NCBI GenBank assembly: GCA_020091685.1
Contig: CM034604.1
Location: 12,546,519-12,610,518, forward strand
Reading direction: 5' to 3'
From: Lutjanus erythropterus
Lineage: Eukaryota > Chordata > Actinopteri > Lutjaniformes > Lutjanidae
DNA: 64,000 nt
Both the position numbers and the translations under genes were made by a program. Below the pieces are notes generated by a model. It saw only the letters and a program-made list of their open reading frames with translations, was not told the DNA's origin and searched no databases. This document shows, in pieces, positions 25,139 to 38,787 of this stretch (within the stretch, counting starts at the first letter, position 1; each line of letters begins with the position of its first letter).

Positions 25139-25999
25139 TACACACTGTATGAACACAAACACACCCACTCTTATACACCCACATATGCACGCAACTCACA
25201 AGTTCACAGATTGACTGCGCTCAGCAAGAAGTGCTTCACGGATGGCAGTTTTCCTTTCTTTTTCCGCTTGACAGACTTATCAACCGAGCTCAGGTGGTGC
25301 CCCATCTGCTTGCGCACATTTAAAATACACACAAACACACACAGCCACACACTCACTCACTGCTTACACAAGTAGACACATGCTCAAGGAATAAACTCAA
25401 TCAAATGTCTGCCCTTCAAATTTCATTTCTGATCCCCCTGGCTCCTTCTCTCCCTCCCCTCTCTCTGACCACATCCCGACCTCTCCTCCTGTTCTCCCAC
25501 GTCTCTTCGCTTTCTCGTCCTCTGCGTGCCGGCCGCAATCCCACCAACAACCTCAAACTATCCTTCCAGTCTTTCCTTCTTTACCTTCCTCGCCATCCTG
25601 CGTATACACGTGCTCGCCCCCCCTGCAATCCCAGCGACCATGCACCCTGCTGTGCAGTGCCCACCCTGTCCAATGCAGCAGATGGCTGAGCAACACATGC
25701 ATGCACACAATCACGTCCACTGACACACACGTAGGCATAAAAACACACTTGGGCCTACAGAACTACACAAAATGTCAAGCTACATTTATCTGTACAGCAA
25801 GTACAGTGAATCAGGACACGTAGTTTCACACTGTACTTTGTCAAACCGATACCTAAACTCACTGATAAAATGCTCAGCCCAGATAGTCGGTCATAATAAC
25901 AACTTCAGCTTCAGAGGAGCTCAAAACTTGATCGAGAGAACTTACATATATTTCTCATTCACGGAGCCATCGGGGTATAATGCATCATGAATGTATTCA

Positions 26000-26650
26000 T
26001 CCCAGTAGCATTTATGCATTTATGTAATTCTGTTGTACAGAGCCACGAGCTGCCGTGAATCAATACACACTTCAGCCTGCATAATGGGGCTGTAGGACGC
26101 ATAAGATATGCACATACCAAACACTAAAAATAGGCCTTGACAGAAAATGCTTCAAGAAACTGCTGAGAATAAAGAGGAACTACTGGATCGAGGATGAGTA
26201 ATGGGATGATGCTGAGCGCATATAATGCCACAAATGTCTTTTCTCGAGAGGCAAATGATGCTTTATAAAGCCTCATGCGACTGCATTACAGGCAATTAAA
26301 GATGCAGAAATATTAGCCCTAACGCAATTCCCCCAATGTTTGTTTACTGGCAAATAAACGCACTGGCTGGACAACAGCGGTGGCTAGTAAACTGATCTCT
26401 CCATAAAGTGCCATTTGTTAGGCAATTATCTTTATTCTACCAAGCAGAAAATAACTCGTGCTGAATGGTAAGGTGTGCTGGTGCGAAGCTCATAATACCA
26501 TGCAGACACTATAATTAGGTAGCTCTTTACAGGGGGAAAGAGTGGGGTCCTGGCCGACCTGAGGGAAAAATCTAACGGCCAAAAGCAATTTGCAGGCGCC
26601 TTCCAATTTCCATGAATGATTCTTTGATTTTAACGATGTAAACAAACACG
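26000..26650. promoter_or_regulatory. Candidate conserved noncoding element in the 21.9-kb klhl29 intron
   Basis: The stretch has no simple repeats or transposon text and no usable frame. It has balanced composition with several homeodomain-like cores (GGCAATTATC, TATAATTAGG, GGCAATTAAAG) and a TGTTTAC forkhead-like site near 26340. Its texture resembles deeply conserved enhancers. This is an inference from composition alone; no comparison was possible. Confidence 0.3.
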
Positions 26651-27744
26651 GTCTTCAATGGCTTGGACATCGGTAGAAGCTGGACAGTGAATGGTTGGCT
26701 GGTTGCTTAGAAAGCAAGGACAGCCCTGACTGTGCCTATGGTGTTAAAAAAGTTGTTAGGAGAAATCTATGTGCTGGGTTCAGACGCACGCAAAGCCCTG
26801 GGAAGCCGTTATGTTTGGCCACTTTCATCTTTTCATGGTAACCTCAATCAGGCCTGGCTCCAGCACCAGTCATTTGTTTGATTGTGGAAAGAAAAACCTG
26901 TGCTGACATCTGGAAATATGACCGCCGCGTACACTTTTTAGTATTTACAGTAGTTGTGTGGAAAACATTATGGAGCTCTAAATCATTGCTTTCCAGTTGT
27001 GGGCAAAAATCAATACAATTCAGTGGCAAGTCAAGGTCTCCTTGTGGACACCTGACCTCTACGCCATTTTGTTGCAGTAAAATATGAATAGTGGATGTGT
27101 GTGTTTGTGTGTGTGTGGGTGAATGGATACTGTTGACGTCAAGTACACTGGTGGGTGGCAGATCATGTCACTGCCACCTTGTTCTCACACTGTCCAGGCC
27201 AAATATGATGCACATCAGTATAACTCTGGATGCACCCAAATCAGAAGTTGCTTACTATTGTTTTGAAAAAGTCAGCTACATTATTATCTCAGCAGTGTTA
27301 AAAAAGGTTGCATCTACTTCAGTCAATCACTGATCTAATGCACCAAGATTAACTAGAGGTTTTTTATATTCTTACAATTTATTAAACTTTTTTGGTTGCT
27401 GATTTTTCCCCACAGTTAAAGCAGAGGTGGTGGGGGGTTTCAGACAGTTAATAAAAAGTAAAAAGTAAAAAGAGAGATTGAGATCAATAAAAAAAAGTAC
27501 AGTATGATGATGTTTAAATATATTTCAGATTTCTCTGTCTATTTGCACCCAGGTATGAACAGGCACACAGAAGCTCCTCAGCTAATCACATCCAGTTCCC
27601 TTATTTTAGGAGAACGTTGCAGTGGATAAATGAGCTAAGCACGTGGCTTTTCTGTGGGACAGCAGGGTTCGAGTCAAAAAAAGCCGAGATGCTTTGACAG
27701 CAGTAGTAGTAGCAGTAGTGGTGATAATGGTACATCAGTGGTCA

Positions 27745-27885
27745 CGTTTTAGGTTCAGGCAACAAAACTACTTTGTTAGTTTTAAGAAACAAAACTACTT
27801 ATTTAGTTTTGAGCAACATGACCTTATTGGTTAGGTTATGAAACAAAACTACTTGGTTATGTTTATCATGGTTTGTCTCATGTGG
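27745..27885. repeat. Short tandem repeat of AAACAAAACTACTT units
   Basis: GCAACAAAACTACTTTGTTA, AGAAACAAAACTACTTATTT and TGAAACAAAACTACTTGGTT follow each other with about 33-60 bp spacing. The related text CCAAAACTACTTACATTTGG is at about 12658. Confidence 0.55.
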
Positions 27886-28078
27886 GTGCAAATAACCACA
27901 CTACCTCTTTACATCTGGGTGCTTGTCACCGCCATGCTAGCCTATATACACCCAGATGTAAATAGCCACATTGTCTGTTTGAACCCAGCACCTTCCTCAC
28001 TTGAATGATTTGATGAGCCTTCCAGTTTAAACCACACCCACTTTGGGTCTTCTATCCAATTACAGAGATGGATGATTA

Positions 28079-28405
<327 letters not shown>

Positions 28406-29328
28406 TTAGAGGCCGAAGGCTGAAATCAGTGAGAGATACTTAAATAACATAACAGACACAAAAATAAAGACACAAAAGCAAACACTAATGAAACCGTGTT
28501 TGCAGACAGTGAAACTGCCAGAGCTGATCAAAGAGGATTTATATGAACAACATTAAACAAATAGCAGACTAAAACACTGTGGATCACAGTCAGTAAACAA
28601 AGATACCCACGTCTTTCACATAGAACAGATGGATTAACTCCCAGCCTCATTATATATAGTTTTTTGCTGTAGAAAGAACTTTTATCATAAAAAGAAGACA
28701 GTGAAAGACACTATAATGTCTGATAAAAATGTGTTCTGTTAGAGAGAGGAAACCTGATGGAAGTGAGACCATTAGATCAGTTACTGTCAGTGTCAAGACC
28801 TCAAATCTGCAGTTTTCCACCCTGTATGTGTCAGGTTTCTATTTCTATACTGCAAGACAAAATGCCCTGGCAAGGATGAAAAGACAAGAAATAATCTTTG
28901 AATAGCACCATGACAGGTGTATTCACTCTTGAACATTTCAAAGCATAGCTAAAAACAAGTCATTAAATGGAATTCACCATTGAACAAGAAACCAGAAATA
29001 CAATTTTCCAAAGTTTTCAGTGGGATCCGCTCACCATCTCAATTTCACATGTGTGTTTGGCTTTGCTGCGAGAGCTGAAATGAGGCAGCGGGGGGTATCT
29101 TACATCTTCCACCTCCTGCTTCTGATTTTTTCCGCCTCCAAATGAAATCTTTCAGCAGACAGCTAATGTTCTTCTGCAGCTAAATTAAGACCCAGTTCCG
29201 GTTAATCATGACCCATTCAAGCCAAGAAACAATTCAAAACATAAAAGTGATTTTACAAAATTACAACTTACAAGGGGCACCTTTTCTTTTCAGATGTGGC
29301 TTGAGGTAAAGACTTGAGCATGACGATT

Positions 29329-30113
29329 AGGGTTACATGAGGTACTTTTCAAGAGTGTATTACCTACAATAGACGCTGGTTGACACTCCACCAGACTGGA
29401 GAAGCAGAGAAGTATACCAGCAATTAATTGATTTGGACAGAGTCAGCAGGAAAAAAGGTATTTTAGCCACTTAAAAAAGGTCCACCTGATAAAATCAATA
29501 TTGTTTTAAGCGTATGTTATATATAATATTTCCACTGCTTTATATCACTGTCAGACAGTTTCTGATGGGGACCGGATGTTATAAAAGCCAAATATCACCC
29601 TCTTCAATCCAAAGGTGAAATCAGTATTTCTACCTCACAGAACCCAGGAGTTGCTGGTCTACAGCTGCCTCAATCTGTTGGTTTGTTCGTGTTATTGTGT
29701 GACTTCAGTGTTTTTAAAGGACAGATTCACTGAAGTCACAGAATAACACAAACAAACTAACAAATTGAGGCAGCATTAGACCTCCAGCTCCTGTGTTCTG
29801 CAAAGTAAAATGACTGATTTCCCCCATGGGGAGAGCGATATTTGGCTTATACGACAGCGGCTTCCCATTAGAAAAGGCTGTCTGACGGCAAAGTAAAGTG
29901 GCGAAAACATTGTAAATATAGTGTACACTGACATTTCTTTTAGGTGGATTTATTTTAAGTGGCTAAAATCAGTTTTGCTGTTGACCCTGTCCACATCAGT
30001 ACATTGCTTAGCTTCTGTGCTCTCTGTGTGCCGATGGCCATCTACTGTAGGTAATACACACAGACTATGGATAAATACATACAACCCCACACTAAATAAT
30101 CTTAACTATCCCT
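29329..30113. mobile_element. Foldback element family A, nearly complete copy
   Basis: The right end CTATCCCT is followed by TTAA at 30114-30117. The left tip is eroded: it begins in GGGTTACATGAGGTAC, which lies inside the consensus. Interior landmarks are shared with the 46461 copy: GCCTCAATxTGTTxGTTTG near 29670, its reverse near 29760, and GGCTGTCTGACGGCAAAGTA near 29877. The centre of symmetry is about 29722. Confidence 0.75.
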
Positions 30114-30119
30114 TTAATA

Positions 30120-31610
30120 TTTGCTGCCTTTTTCTTTCATTATAGTAAGTGTTGGTCTGGTCAAGAAGTATTAAAATTAAACATATTACTTGTATGTACA
30201 GGTATGTACATGTGTATATTGTATATGTAATATTAATTTTACATTGTAAACTGTATGTTCATGTTTGTGGTGCAAGTTATACTCACTATTTTTTAATATA
30301 AATACAGTCAATCTATTTTGTGTTTAAATAATAAAAAATAAACTGATTTGAGGTAATTACAGCTTATAATTTTTACCTTTTCCTTTAAGGGATGTCTTGA
30401 GCGTGATGAGTGTTAATGTTGTGGAGTGAACCAAAAAATTTGCTTTTGGGTGCTCGCTTGTTCCATCGCTGCGAGTGCATACATTTACGTGTGCTCATAC
30501 TGTATAGGTGTTCAGACACAGAGGCAGGACACACTGTTGCCATGGCAACTTGTCTATAGCTCTGGCGAATGTTTGAGAGAGTCTGTGTATAAGTGTATGT
30601 GCGGCGGTCTGTACCCCCATGGGAGTCTCATCTGTGTCGACAGTAAAAGCTGTAAACAAGCTCGGACAGAGCGACAGAGAGCTGGGCGGAGGTTGACCCC
30701 GTTGACCCTTCAGCACGGAGCGACGTGACCGAGCCGCACGGGGGGAGAGAGAGCGACAAAACAACAGACTCAGAGAAACATCATTCAGGGGAGAACAAAT
30801 AATAAGCTGACACTCTGCCTAAGCGTCTCCTTCTCCCACCTGAGGCCTTTTTACTCTGGCATGTGTCCCATTTGTTTATGACCTGTGTCCTGGGACGGGA
30901 GAGGAGAGAAAGGGACAAAGTGGAGGAGGGAAAGACAAGTGAAGACAGAGGAGAAGGAAAAAGAAAGACAAGTAAAGACAAGTGAACTAAAGCGAACTGA
31001 AGAGAAAACGAGAAGACGGGAGAGGGGATGTGACGGGCTCCACGGCGGTCGGAGAAATCCGCTGATGACATTTCCTCTCTGCAAGCGCGCTCAGGGCAAA
31101 ATGCCGTCCTGCAGATGGGACTGTCTGTCTCCCTCCTCCACAAATGTACAGAACTTACCCAACGGTTTATCAAACAAACAGCTCAATATCCACATAAACA
31201 CTGGCGATCGCTCCCAGCGCTTCGGCTCGCGCGCAGCGAGAAGGTAAAGTCAAAGCAAGCTACTTAGCATACTGAGATATTCTTCAGGGAAGAATCACTG
31301 GCTCAGGAGAAGCTACTACTTCCAATTAAAGTGCCCCCATAGTGGGAGATTTGCCCCAGTAGTTACTGAGTCATGTCACACTCAAATGGAGGTGACTTAA
31401 GCTGCAGGCTTACAGCTCTGCTTTTCTATTACAAGCTACTTTTCTCCTGCTCTGCCACAACATCACCTGCTTTGGTCTTATGACATTATATCATTAATAC
31501 CAGTAATCGGATGTGGACACGTTTTTTAAACACATATTTGACAGTAAATCCTTTGTAGACAAATATCCTGTAAATAAGTACAATCCAAGCAGGAATAAAC
31601 TCCATTATGT
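30120..31610. other. Intron with a purine-rich tract
   Basis: The stretch 30890-31030 is a GA-rich tract (GGAGAGGAGAGAAAGGGACA type) with the pyrimidine strand opposite. Long frames across it are low-complexity artefacts. Nothing else is recognised. Confidence 0.6.
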
Positions 31611-31619
31611 TGCATTTAA

Positions 31620-34082
31620 AGGGACAGTTAGGCCCCAAATAGATACATACAAAAATACATATTTATCCTCTTAACTGTAGTGCATTTATCAACTGTCATT
31701 GTTTTGATGTGACGTACTGAGTTTTGGAAATACTGGCCAATGTATTATAACGTGTTATTCAGTTACAAGTTAGTATGAATTACTGTCAAGCAAAACAAAC
31801 ATTTGTTTTATAGATATGTCTTAATATAATATAATAATATGAATTATTCTGTGACCTTGCCTGAACCTGCATGTTTGCAATATCTTAATAAATTGAGGTT
31901 AATCTGTCAGCCGTCATGCTTCTTAAGTTTTCTCCACTCCAAGTGGATCAGTGAGCCTACACAGTGGCCAGACACTGCTAATATTGAATTACCAGCTGTT
32001 GTTCTTCATTTTAATTTAATTTATTATCATGCAGGAAAAGATTAAAAGTAACATAATAACATCAGTTACAATTAAATGGGCCTGACTTAGTTAAAATTGG
32101 TTTACAGCAGTGTCCTGTTCCGTCGCACATAAAGACAAAATCACATCACAAAACAAAGACAGTCAACAAAAAAACAAAAACAAAAAGGCAAACAGCAACG
32201 CAGACATTCAAAGGGAGAGGATTTAAATGAGTGGGTCCAAGTGTGTCCTCCCTGAGTTTGGTGTATGTGTGAAAAAATGATCTCTGACCATAACTATTTT
32301 TACAATAAGTGCATTGGAGACAGATCTGGTGATGCCACCCTGTCTTATGTTGTGTCTTGGAACTAGATCAGAGAGTACTGGAGATGTGCTATTGTTTTGA
32401 GTCTGTTAATAAAATGTAATAGCTTGATTATCTGTGTAGTTCTGAAAAGTCGTAGCATCAGAACGTGAAAGTGCAGTGCAGCAGTGAGTCCAGGAGCGAA
32501 AGTTGCTGTGGATCATATAAACTCTGTTGCACAGACTTGCTATTGGTTTGGTAATTTCCTTTGTGGTGAGGGACAAATCTGAGAGACAGTAGGATATTGT
32601 TGAAAGAATTATTGCATCTAGACACGCGTCAGAGACAGTATGAGTGAGATATGGTCTGATCTTGTTATAAACATACAGTTTCTGGTTGAGCTTCTTTGTT
32701 AAATAATGATGGCTTAATTGTAAGGCTTAATGTTGTTGTTGTAAATAACAAAACCTGTCAAGAGACAACTGTTGATCTAAACTAGGCTGAGATTTAGTCA
32801 GTCTGATGCTGCTGTAACGTTATGACTGCACTCCGGCAGCCTCCCACTCAAGCTAATGTTAGCTCTCCTTCAGTAGTAACAATTACTATTCCCTGGAGGC
32901 TCAGACACCCTTTCTGTTTTCTTTTTGAGATCCTTTCCTGTCCAGTAAGGATGGAGGAACCAGAGATCACGATGGACTTGAAGCCGAGAGTTTTCCCCAC
33001 AGGAGGGGGACGCGTCCTTCCCGACCTGGGCGGGATGACGTATTGCCCGTCTGATATGACATTGGTTCCTATACATTCAGTCCCTACTGGACCGAATCAC
33101 AATGCAGACTACAGTGCCTCATTTCAGAGAGATACACCGTGCTTGACCGCTTGTGTGACCCCATGCTAAGCACATCAGCCGGCAGTGTGAGCATCACTGA
33201 TCCCGGTGATGGGGAGCACAGATATAACACAGTATAGGCTATGAGTCATAATGACCTGCCATATATATCTATGATGGGAGACCACTGATGATGATGACTG
33301 CAGCTTTTCCTCAGGTGAGCAAATGTAATCATATTCCTGACAGCTGAAGCTGGAGCTGGAGTTTTTATTTACTTTGCTATAATTAGTATTGTAACTGTTA
33401 TTTAGTGTTAGGTTATTGCAGTTACAATATGGCAATATGACCAAAAAGGTTGTTTTTGTTTTGCAGTTGTACCTAAGTCAAATATTAATTGCCAAAAACA
33501 ATTTCCATTTTTTTTGCATATGCTTAGGTCATGGCTGGCTACTTATTATTTTATTAAAGAGGGAAAGCAGATAAGTTAGGGGGAAAATATTTTGTTTTGG
33601 TTTTTTTTAATATTGTGAATAATATTGTGGACTTTTATTGCAGTGGATTTTTTATTCAATTTATACATCAAATTTGCTGTAGAAATGAAAAAAAAGACAT
33701 TGTTTAATGTCACTGACTGTCATTTTGTGCTTCTTATTTCAAAAAATGTCCATTCAGGCACTATTTAGGCACAGGTACCAATTTAAAGTAAGTATCATTT
33801 TTGTACCAGTATCATAAAAAGAAAACAAAAAACAAAATCAATACCAATCCCTATGTGGGACTTGGCTTGTGGTTTTCAAAGTGCCATAAATATACATAGG
33901 AAAAATGCATTTTTTGGTGCTTTGAGTACAAGTCTAGTGGCATTTAGTTCAATTATATTCAAGAGAAGTCAGTCACTGTATGGCTAAAATCTTCAAAACT
34001 CAGTAACTCACACCAAAACTATCTAGATCAAAAAATAGTACTACAAAAATATGTATTTTTGATTTGGTGGTGAACTGTCCCT
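31620..34082. mobile_element. Possible 2.46-kb element, or two solo MITE ends, with AGGGACAGTT termini
   Basis: TTAA precedes AGGGACAGTTAGGCCCCAAA at 31620, and CTGTCCCT before TTAA (34083-34086) closes in opposite orientation. The two ends match for about 120 bp when one is complemented (ACAAAAATACATATTT; TGAxxTACTGAGTTTTG). The interior has no transposase that I can recognise. It could be one element with foreign cargo or two unrelated short insertions. Confidence 0.4.
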
Positions 34083-34089
34083 TTAAATT

Positions 34090-36660
34090 AGTGCAATCTG
34101 AGGAGGAAAGAAGTCCAGTTTCTTGTATTTAAAGTCGGATTTGGCTCCTGAGATCATACCTGAGCATCTGCAGGTCATCTGAAATAGGTCCACGGCTGAC
34201 CGTTCTGACCCTCGGAGCTAAATTAAAGCTGTATATGGGCCAGTTTCGGCCAGGTGGTGCCCTTAGCGGCACAGCAGAAATAAATGTGCTAAAACGTCTG
34301 GGGGTGCATGTGGAAATCTTGCTCCCATTTGGAACAGCAGGTGGACAGGCTTGAAATTTGGTGTGGAGTGTGCATGTTGTCTGGGTTTCATCCAAATATT
34401 CTACAGTCCAAAAACATGCAGCTCAGGTGGGCTGGAGACTGTAACTGTGAATGCATCTGTGTGTATAACTATGCAATGCAGTCAGGACCTGGCGCAGGTG
34501 TTTTCTCGTGCAGTGCATGCTGGGATAGATATCAGTGACCTTGAATAGGAATAGGAAATCACCCAGAAACACGTCGCTCTCAGGATTCACAGAGCAGATG
34601 AATTTGGAGCACAACAGGTTGAGAGTTCAAGAGTTTGAGCTCCGTGCGCATATGTTCTTATTATCAGTACTGTCTTGGCACGCTGTAAACCACATATATA
34701 CACTCCAAGTTAAGTTTTCTTTACCTGTGGAGAATGAAGTTAAGAAAAACAAGCATCCTGCTGTACCATCTGCAAATCTTCGCTCTGCACAAACCCACAT
34801 CTGTTGTAGCCTCTTTTCACTTGCCAAGCATCTTTAAAATGGCAGTAAAACTACCTCAAAGAGACGACGTCTGCTCTCTGCAAAAAGGTAAGGAGTGCTA
34901 CCACATAAATATCCATCCAAAAACACACGCACATACACACGCAGCACACAGACAGAGATTTGCACATGTGCATGCACAAAGAGGCAGATGGATACACTTA
35001 TACACTCTTAATCTGGCAGGCGCATTCAGAGCGAAGCTTGATTTGAGGGTAAATCTTGTTGAAGAGATTACGACAATGTAATGTCACTGAGGATGACCTC
35101 TGATTAAATAAACAACCATGAATTCGATTGTACTGTAAACAGAGTGTGTTATACCCCTGAGTATGTCTGCATGGATGGACGTGTGTGCCGGAGAGTTCTG
35201 GGATAATGCCTGAATGCCTTTCTCTACTTTGATTCAGCTCCCTGCCTATGTCCCTCTATTTCTGAACAAAAACCAAAACAAAGAATAAAGAATTACTCTC
35301 CATCTATAATTCTAACTAACTCACTCTCTCTCCCACTTCTTTTTCACTTTCTGTCACTCTCTCTGCACCTTCATTCCCGCTCCTCGCTCTTCCTCCCACA
35401 CATGCATATATCGGCATGGAAATGAGGGAGAGTTGCACACTTGCTGCTAATATTCAAATCCAAAGTGTCAGACCCCACAAAAAAAAAGAAGTCCTGCTTT
35501 GTGCCTGCCAGTCTTGTTTATCTTTTGGAGTAGTCTTTTCAGAAGATACAAAAAACTGGTTTGTTATCACCTCGATTCTACTATGGAGTCATGTCTTCAC
35601 TTGACTTTTTTCTGTTGTTTTGAATATTTTATGAGCTAATTTTCATTTTCTTGCATTCAACGCTGATTTTTTTGAGCCTGGTACGGATATTAGGGAGTAA
35701 AAATAATTCCAACATCAATTTATTGGCCTTTATTCCAAATACAGAATACAAAATCCAGAATAGTGGTGCCACAATTTCCATATTTAAATAGATTGAAATG
35801 AGCTTTCAGTTTCATTAATGTCGGCCCCCGCCTACATGCAGCATCCACAGGAGGAGAAAAGACAAAACACTTCAGAGATGTCACAACATAGTTTACCTGC
35901 CATTATATCACACTTCATACAATATAGACTTTGTTTTCAAAGAAGAATTTTAAAAAGTAAATGATAGTTGTCAGGGCATAAAACCAAAGATCTGTGGCTC
36001 TTTCCACATCAACTCTGTACTAATAACTGCATTTAATTAATTACTAATTAAATTCTGGACTTGAAGATTTGTGACAACCCTAACACAGAATGTTTAATAT
36101 ATACATAAATGTACATTTTTTTGCAATGATCCCTCAAAATGGCTAACACTTGATATGTAATGGAGGCAGGATATTTTACAGTTTAACAAACTTACTGTTC
36201 AAAATTATATCAAGGCACTGAAACAGTAAACCTTCACTGGTATTTGTAGTAATTATAAACAGCTATGAATACAAATAAATAAAAATACAAAGAGAGAAAA
36301 ATATGTCCATGTGACTTAAGAGAAGGGATCAAATATACACAAAATGATGCCTATAAAACTATCAAATAAAAACAATCTGCATGATGTTCTGTTAAAAATA
36401 AATTCATATGGGCACATATCAGACAACATATGCGGGGACAATATGTTGCCTTACTTTGAAATATGGCACAATGTCCCTCTGGATTTTCACTATAAATTGT
36501 CTTTTAAGATGCTGATTAATTGGGAAGCAGTGAAAACACAAGGACTTAGCAGATTCCCTGTGTTTGTGAGACTCCTGCGCATGATGTCAGAGAAAAATGA
36601 ACCTTGTGTGAAAATGCTGAATTTAGTCTGATATTGGGATACATTTGAGCCGAATTTGAA
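34090..36660. other. Intron without recognised genes
   Basis: klhl29 intron sequence with a CA-rich patch (34920-34980). It ends at a C-run followed by an A-run (36661-36685) about 100 bp before the coiled-coil pseudogene. I see no conserved frame. Confidence 0.55.
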
Positions 36661-36784
36661 GACCCCCCCCCCCCCCAAAAAAAAAGAAGTAAACACCCAA
36701 GTGCTGTGTACCACAGTAAAGCAGGGTCTAATACAGTCTTGTACAGAAGACAGTTTATTTTAGACAAATACAGTCTATGCACAC

Positions 36785-37030
36785 AGTGCTATGGAACAAG
36801 AGAACAAGCCTAGAAACAACCCCAAAAAAGGGTTTTGTATGCTGACACGGCCTCCTTCTACAGACAGCTCCAGTCACCTACAGACAGTTACATTCTACAC
36901 ACAAAGTGCCATGGACCAAGAGAACAACCCAAGAAACAACCTAATAAAAAGGACTTGGTTTGCTGATGCTGCCCCTCAGGACTGTCCAAGATCTTCTACA
37001 GACTTCCTCTGGCTGCAAGATGCCTTTGAA
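36785..37030 (+). repeat. In-frame 120-bp duplication at the start of the coiled-coil pseudogene
   Basis: The segment around the ATG at 36791 (AGTGCTATGGAACAAGAGAA) is repeated around the ATG at 36911 (AGTGCCATGGACCAAGAGAA), exactly 120 bp later. The flanking text ACAGTxxxxTxxAxAC also matches. The offset is 40 codons, so the frame is kept and the protein would have two similar starts. Confidence 0.7.
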
Positions 37031-38787
37031 AACACTCAAAAGGAGAGCTTTCGTCTGAGAGGGAAGGTAAACAGAATGTCAAAGCAAAACACTAAATTAC
37101 AGGCTGAATGCACAAAGAGTTACAAGACCATCATATCGTACGAGTCACAGATCTCCGACCTCTAGAGACATCTCCGATTCCATCCAAGGGAGCAGGTGGA
37201 TATTACCCAGCCCCAGAGCAATCGGCTCAACCAGCGTCTCATAAAGAACGGTGACGATCCAAAACACAGGCTCACGTTGTCCCAAAACCAACTGGGGGAA
37301 GTACTCTCAGAGAACAAAGATTTTTGTGGGAAAAATATAAAGCTCTGGAGGAGAAGTTCAAGAAGATGGCCAAGACAGAACAGGTGGTCCAAAACCATCT
37401 GACAGAAGAGGTCTTAGAGATCTAAGTTTGGTAAGAAAAATATAAAGCTCTGGAGAAGAAGGAGAACAGAAAGAACAGGTGGCCCAAAACAATCTGATGG
37501 AAGATTAGCAGAAAAACTACAAAGCTCAGGAGGAGAACTTCAGAGAGGAGATGGAGAAGAAAAAAACAGACCATCAAATCATATGAGTCACAGACCTCCA
37601 ACCTAAATAACTGTCTCCAATTCCCAGTGGAGCAGGTGAATACCACCCAGCCTCGGAACAGGCACGTCTCACATCTCATAGAGAAGAGTGACAATCTCAA
37701 ACACAGGCTCACATTGTCCCAAAACCACCTGATGGAAGCAGTCTCAGAGGCCAAAGGTTGGCAGGAAAAATACAAAGCTCTGAAGGAGAAGTTCAGACAG
37801 GAGATGGCCAAGAAAAAACAAGTCTCGGAGAAGCAATACTGGCTGAAAAAATACAAAGCTCTGGAGGAAAAGTTCAGAAAGGAGATGGCAAACAAAGAAC
37901 AGACCATCAGATTGTATGAGTCACAGATCTCTGACCTCAATGACCCTCTCCAATTCCAGATGCAGCAGGTGAATACCACTCAGCCATGGAGCAATCGTCA
38001 ATCGTCGGGTCCAACATCTCATGAAGAAGAATGACAATCTCAAACGCAGGCTCACGTTGTCTAAAAGCCATCTCATGGAAGTAGACTCAGAGAACGAAAA
38101 TTGGCAGCAAAAATACAAAATGCTGCAGGACAAGTTCAGTGAGGAGATGGCCGGGAAAAAAAAACGGGCAGCTCAAAACCACCTGACAAAGTTAGACTTG
38201 GAGAACCAAGACTGTCAGGAAAAATACAAAGCTCTGCAGGAGAAATTTAGAGAGGAGCTGGCCTGAAAAAGAACAGTTGGGAAACAAGAGTAAGACAGTT
38301 GGAAGAAGAAAAGAAAGAACTGGCTGAAAAACACAGGCTCACGGAAGGGATGGACAGTGCTTCTCACAGGCTAACATATGTCACAAACCAGCTGTGCAGC
38401 AACGATGCTGAATCTCTGCAGAGTGACAAAGCCCATGAGACAAAATCCGAAGCTGTGCTGGAGGAGTCCAGAGAGGAGCTGGTCGAGATAAAACAGCTCA
38501 CTGGCTTCCACTCAAAATTGAACAAATTGAAAAACTGACCGAAGAGGATCAAATATTAAGAGTTGGAAGTAAAAGAGTTGGAGGAAGAGAAGGAGGATCT
38601 GGAGGAGCCGGGTGTGGAAATGAAGAAGTAGAAAAGAGGTTTCTGGTCTTTCAAAGGTGAAGACGAGAAAAAATGATGAAACTGAGATAAAAACGAACAA
38701 ACAGGAGGAGAAGGTGGAGAAGAAGAGTTTGGGGGGGCATCCAGCTCTGAGCTGGATGCGTGAGAAAAACAAACCAGAAGTGTGACA
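36791..38787 (+). pseudogene. Broken coiled-coil repeat gene or retrocopy, family unknown
   Basis: I do not recognise a named gene. A plus-strand, intron-less stretch encodes a lysine/glutamate/glutamine-rich coiled coil. The first frame opens at 36791 with MEQENKPRNN and is restated 120 bp later as MDQENNPRNN. It runs through a leucine/glutamine heptad region to YESQISDL at about 37162, where it meets a stop. Reading continues in shifted frames at 37196-37402, 37627-38034, 38021-38266 and 38299-38538, with a lysine-rich tail near 38560-38790. A larger module holds YESQISDL, then QVNTTQP, LKHRLTLSQNHLME and KYKALxEKFxxEMA. The module start recurs three times (about 37139, 37583 and 37917), and the KYKAL heptad block about seven times. 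An AATAAA lies at about 38919. At least four stops or frame changes argue for a pseudogene. A multi-exon gene with unseen introns is less likely, because homologous repeats continue across every break. It lies antisense inside the long klhl29 intron. Confidence 0.55.

Noticed and set aside
30781-31247. Long frames on both strands
   Set aside because: Explained by a purine-rich tract giving Lys/Glu/Arg on one strand and Ser/Leu/Phe on the other.
32030-32760. Possible LINE or other repeat on the minus strand
   Set aside because: Translation shows no reverse-transcriptase or transposase motif, and no second copy exists in the window.
32822-33169. Plus-strand 115-codon frame with mixed composition
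   Set aside because: It matches no family I know, has no splice partners, and lies between opposed transposon ends. Length alone is compatible with chance.
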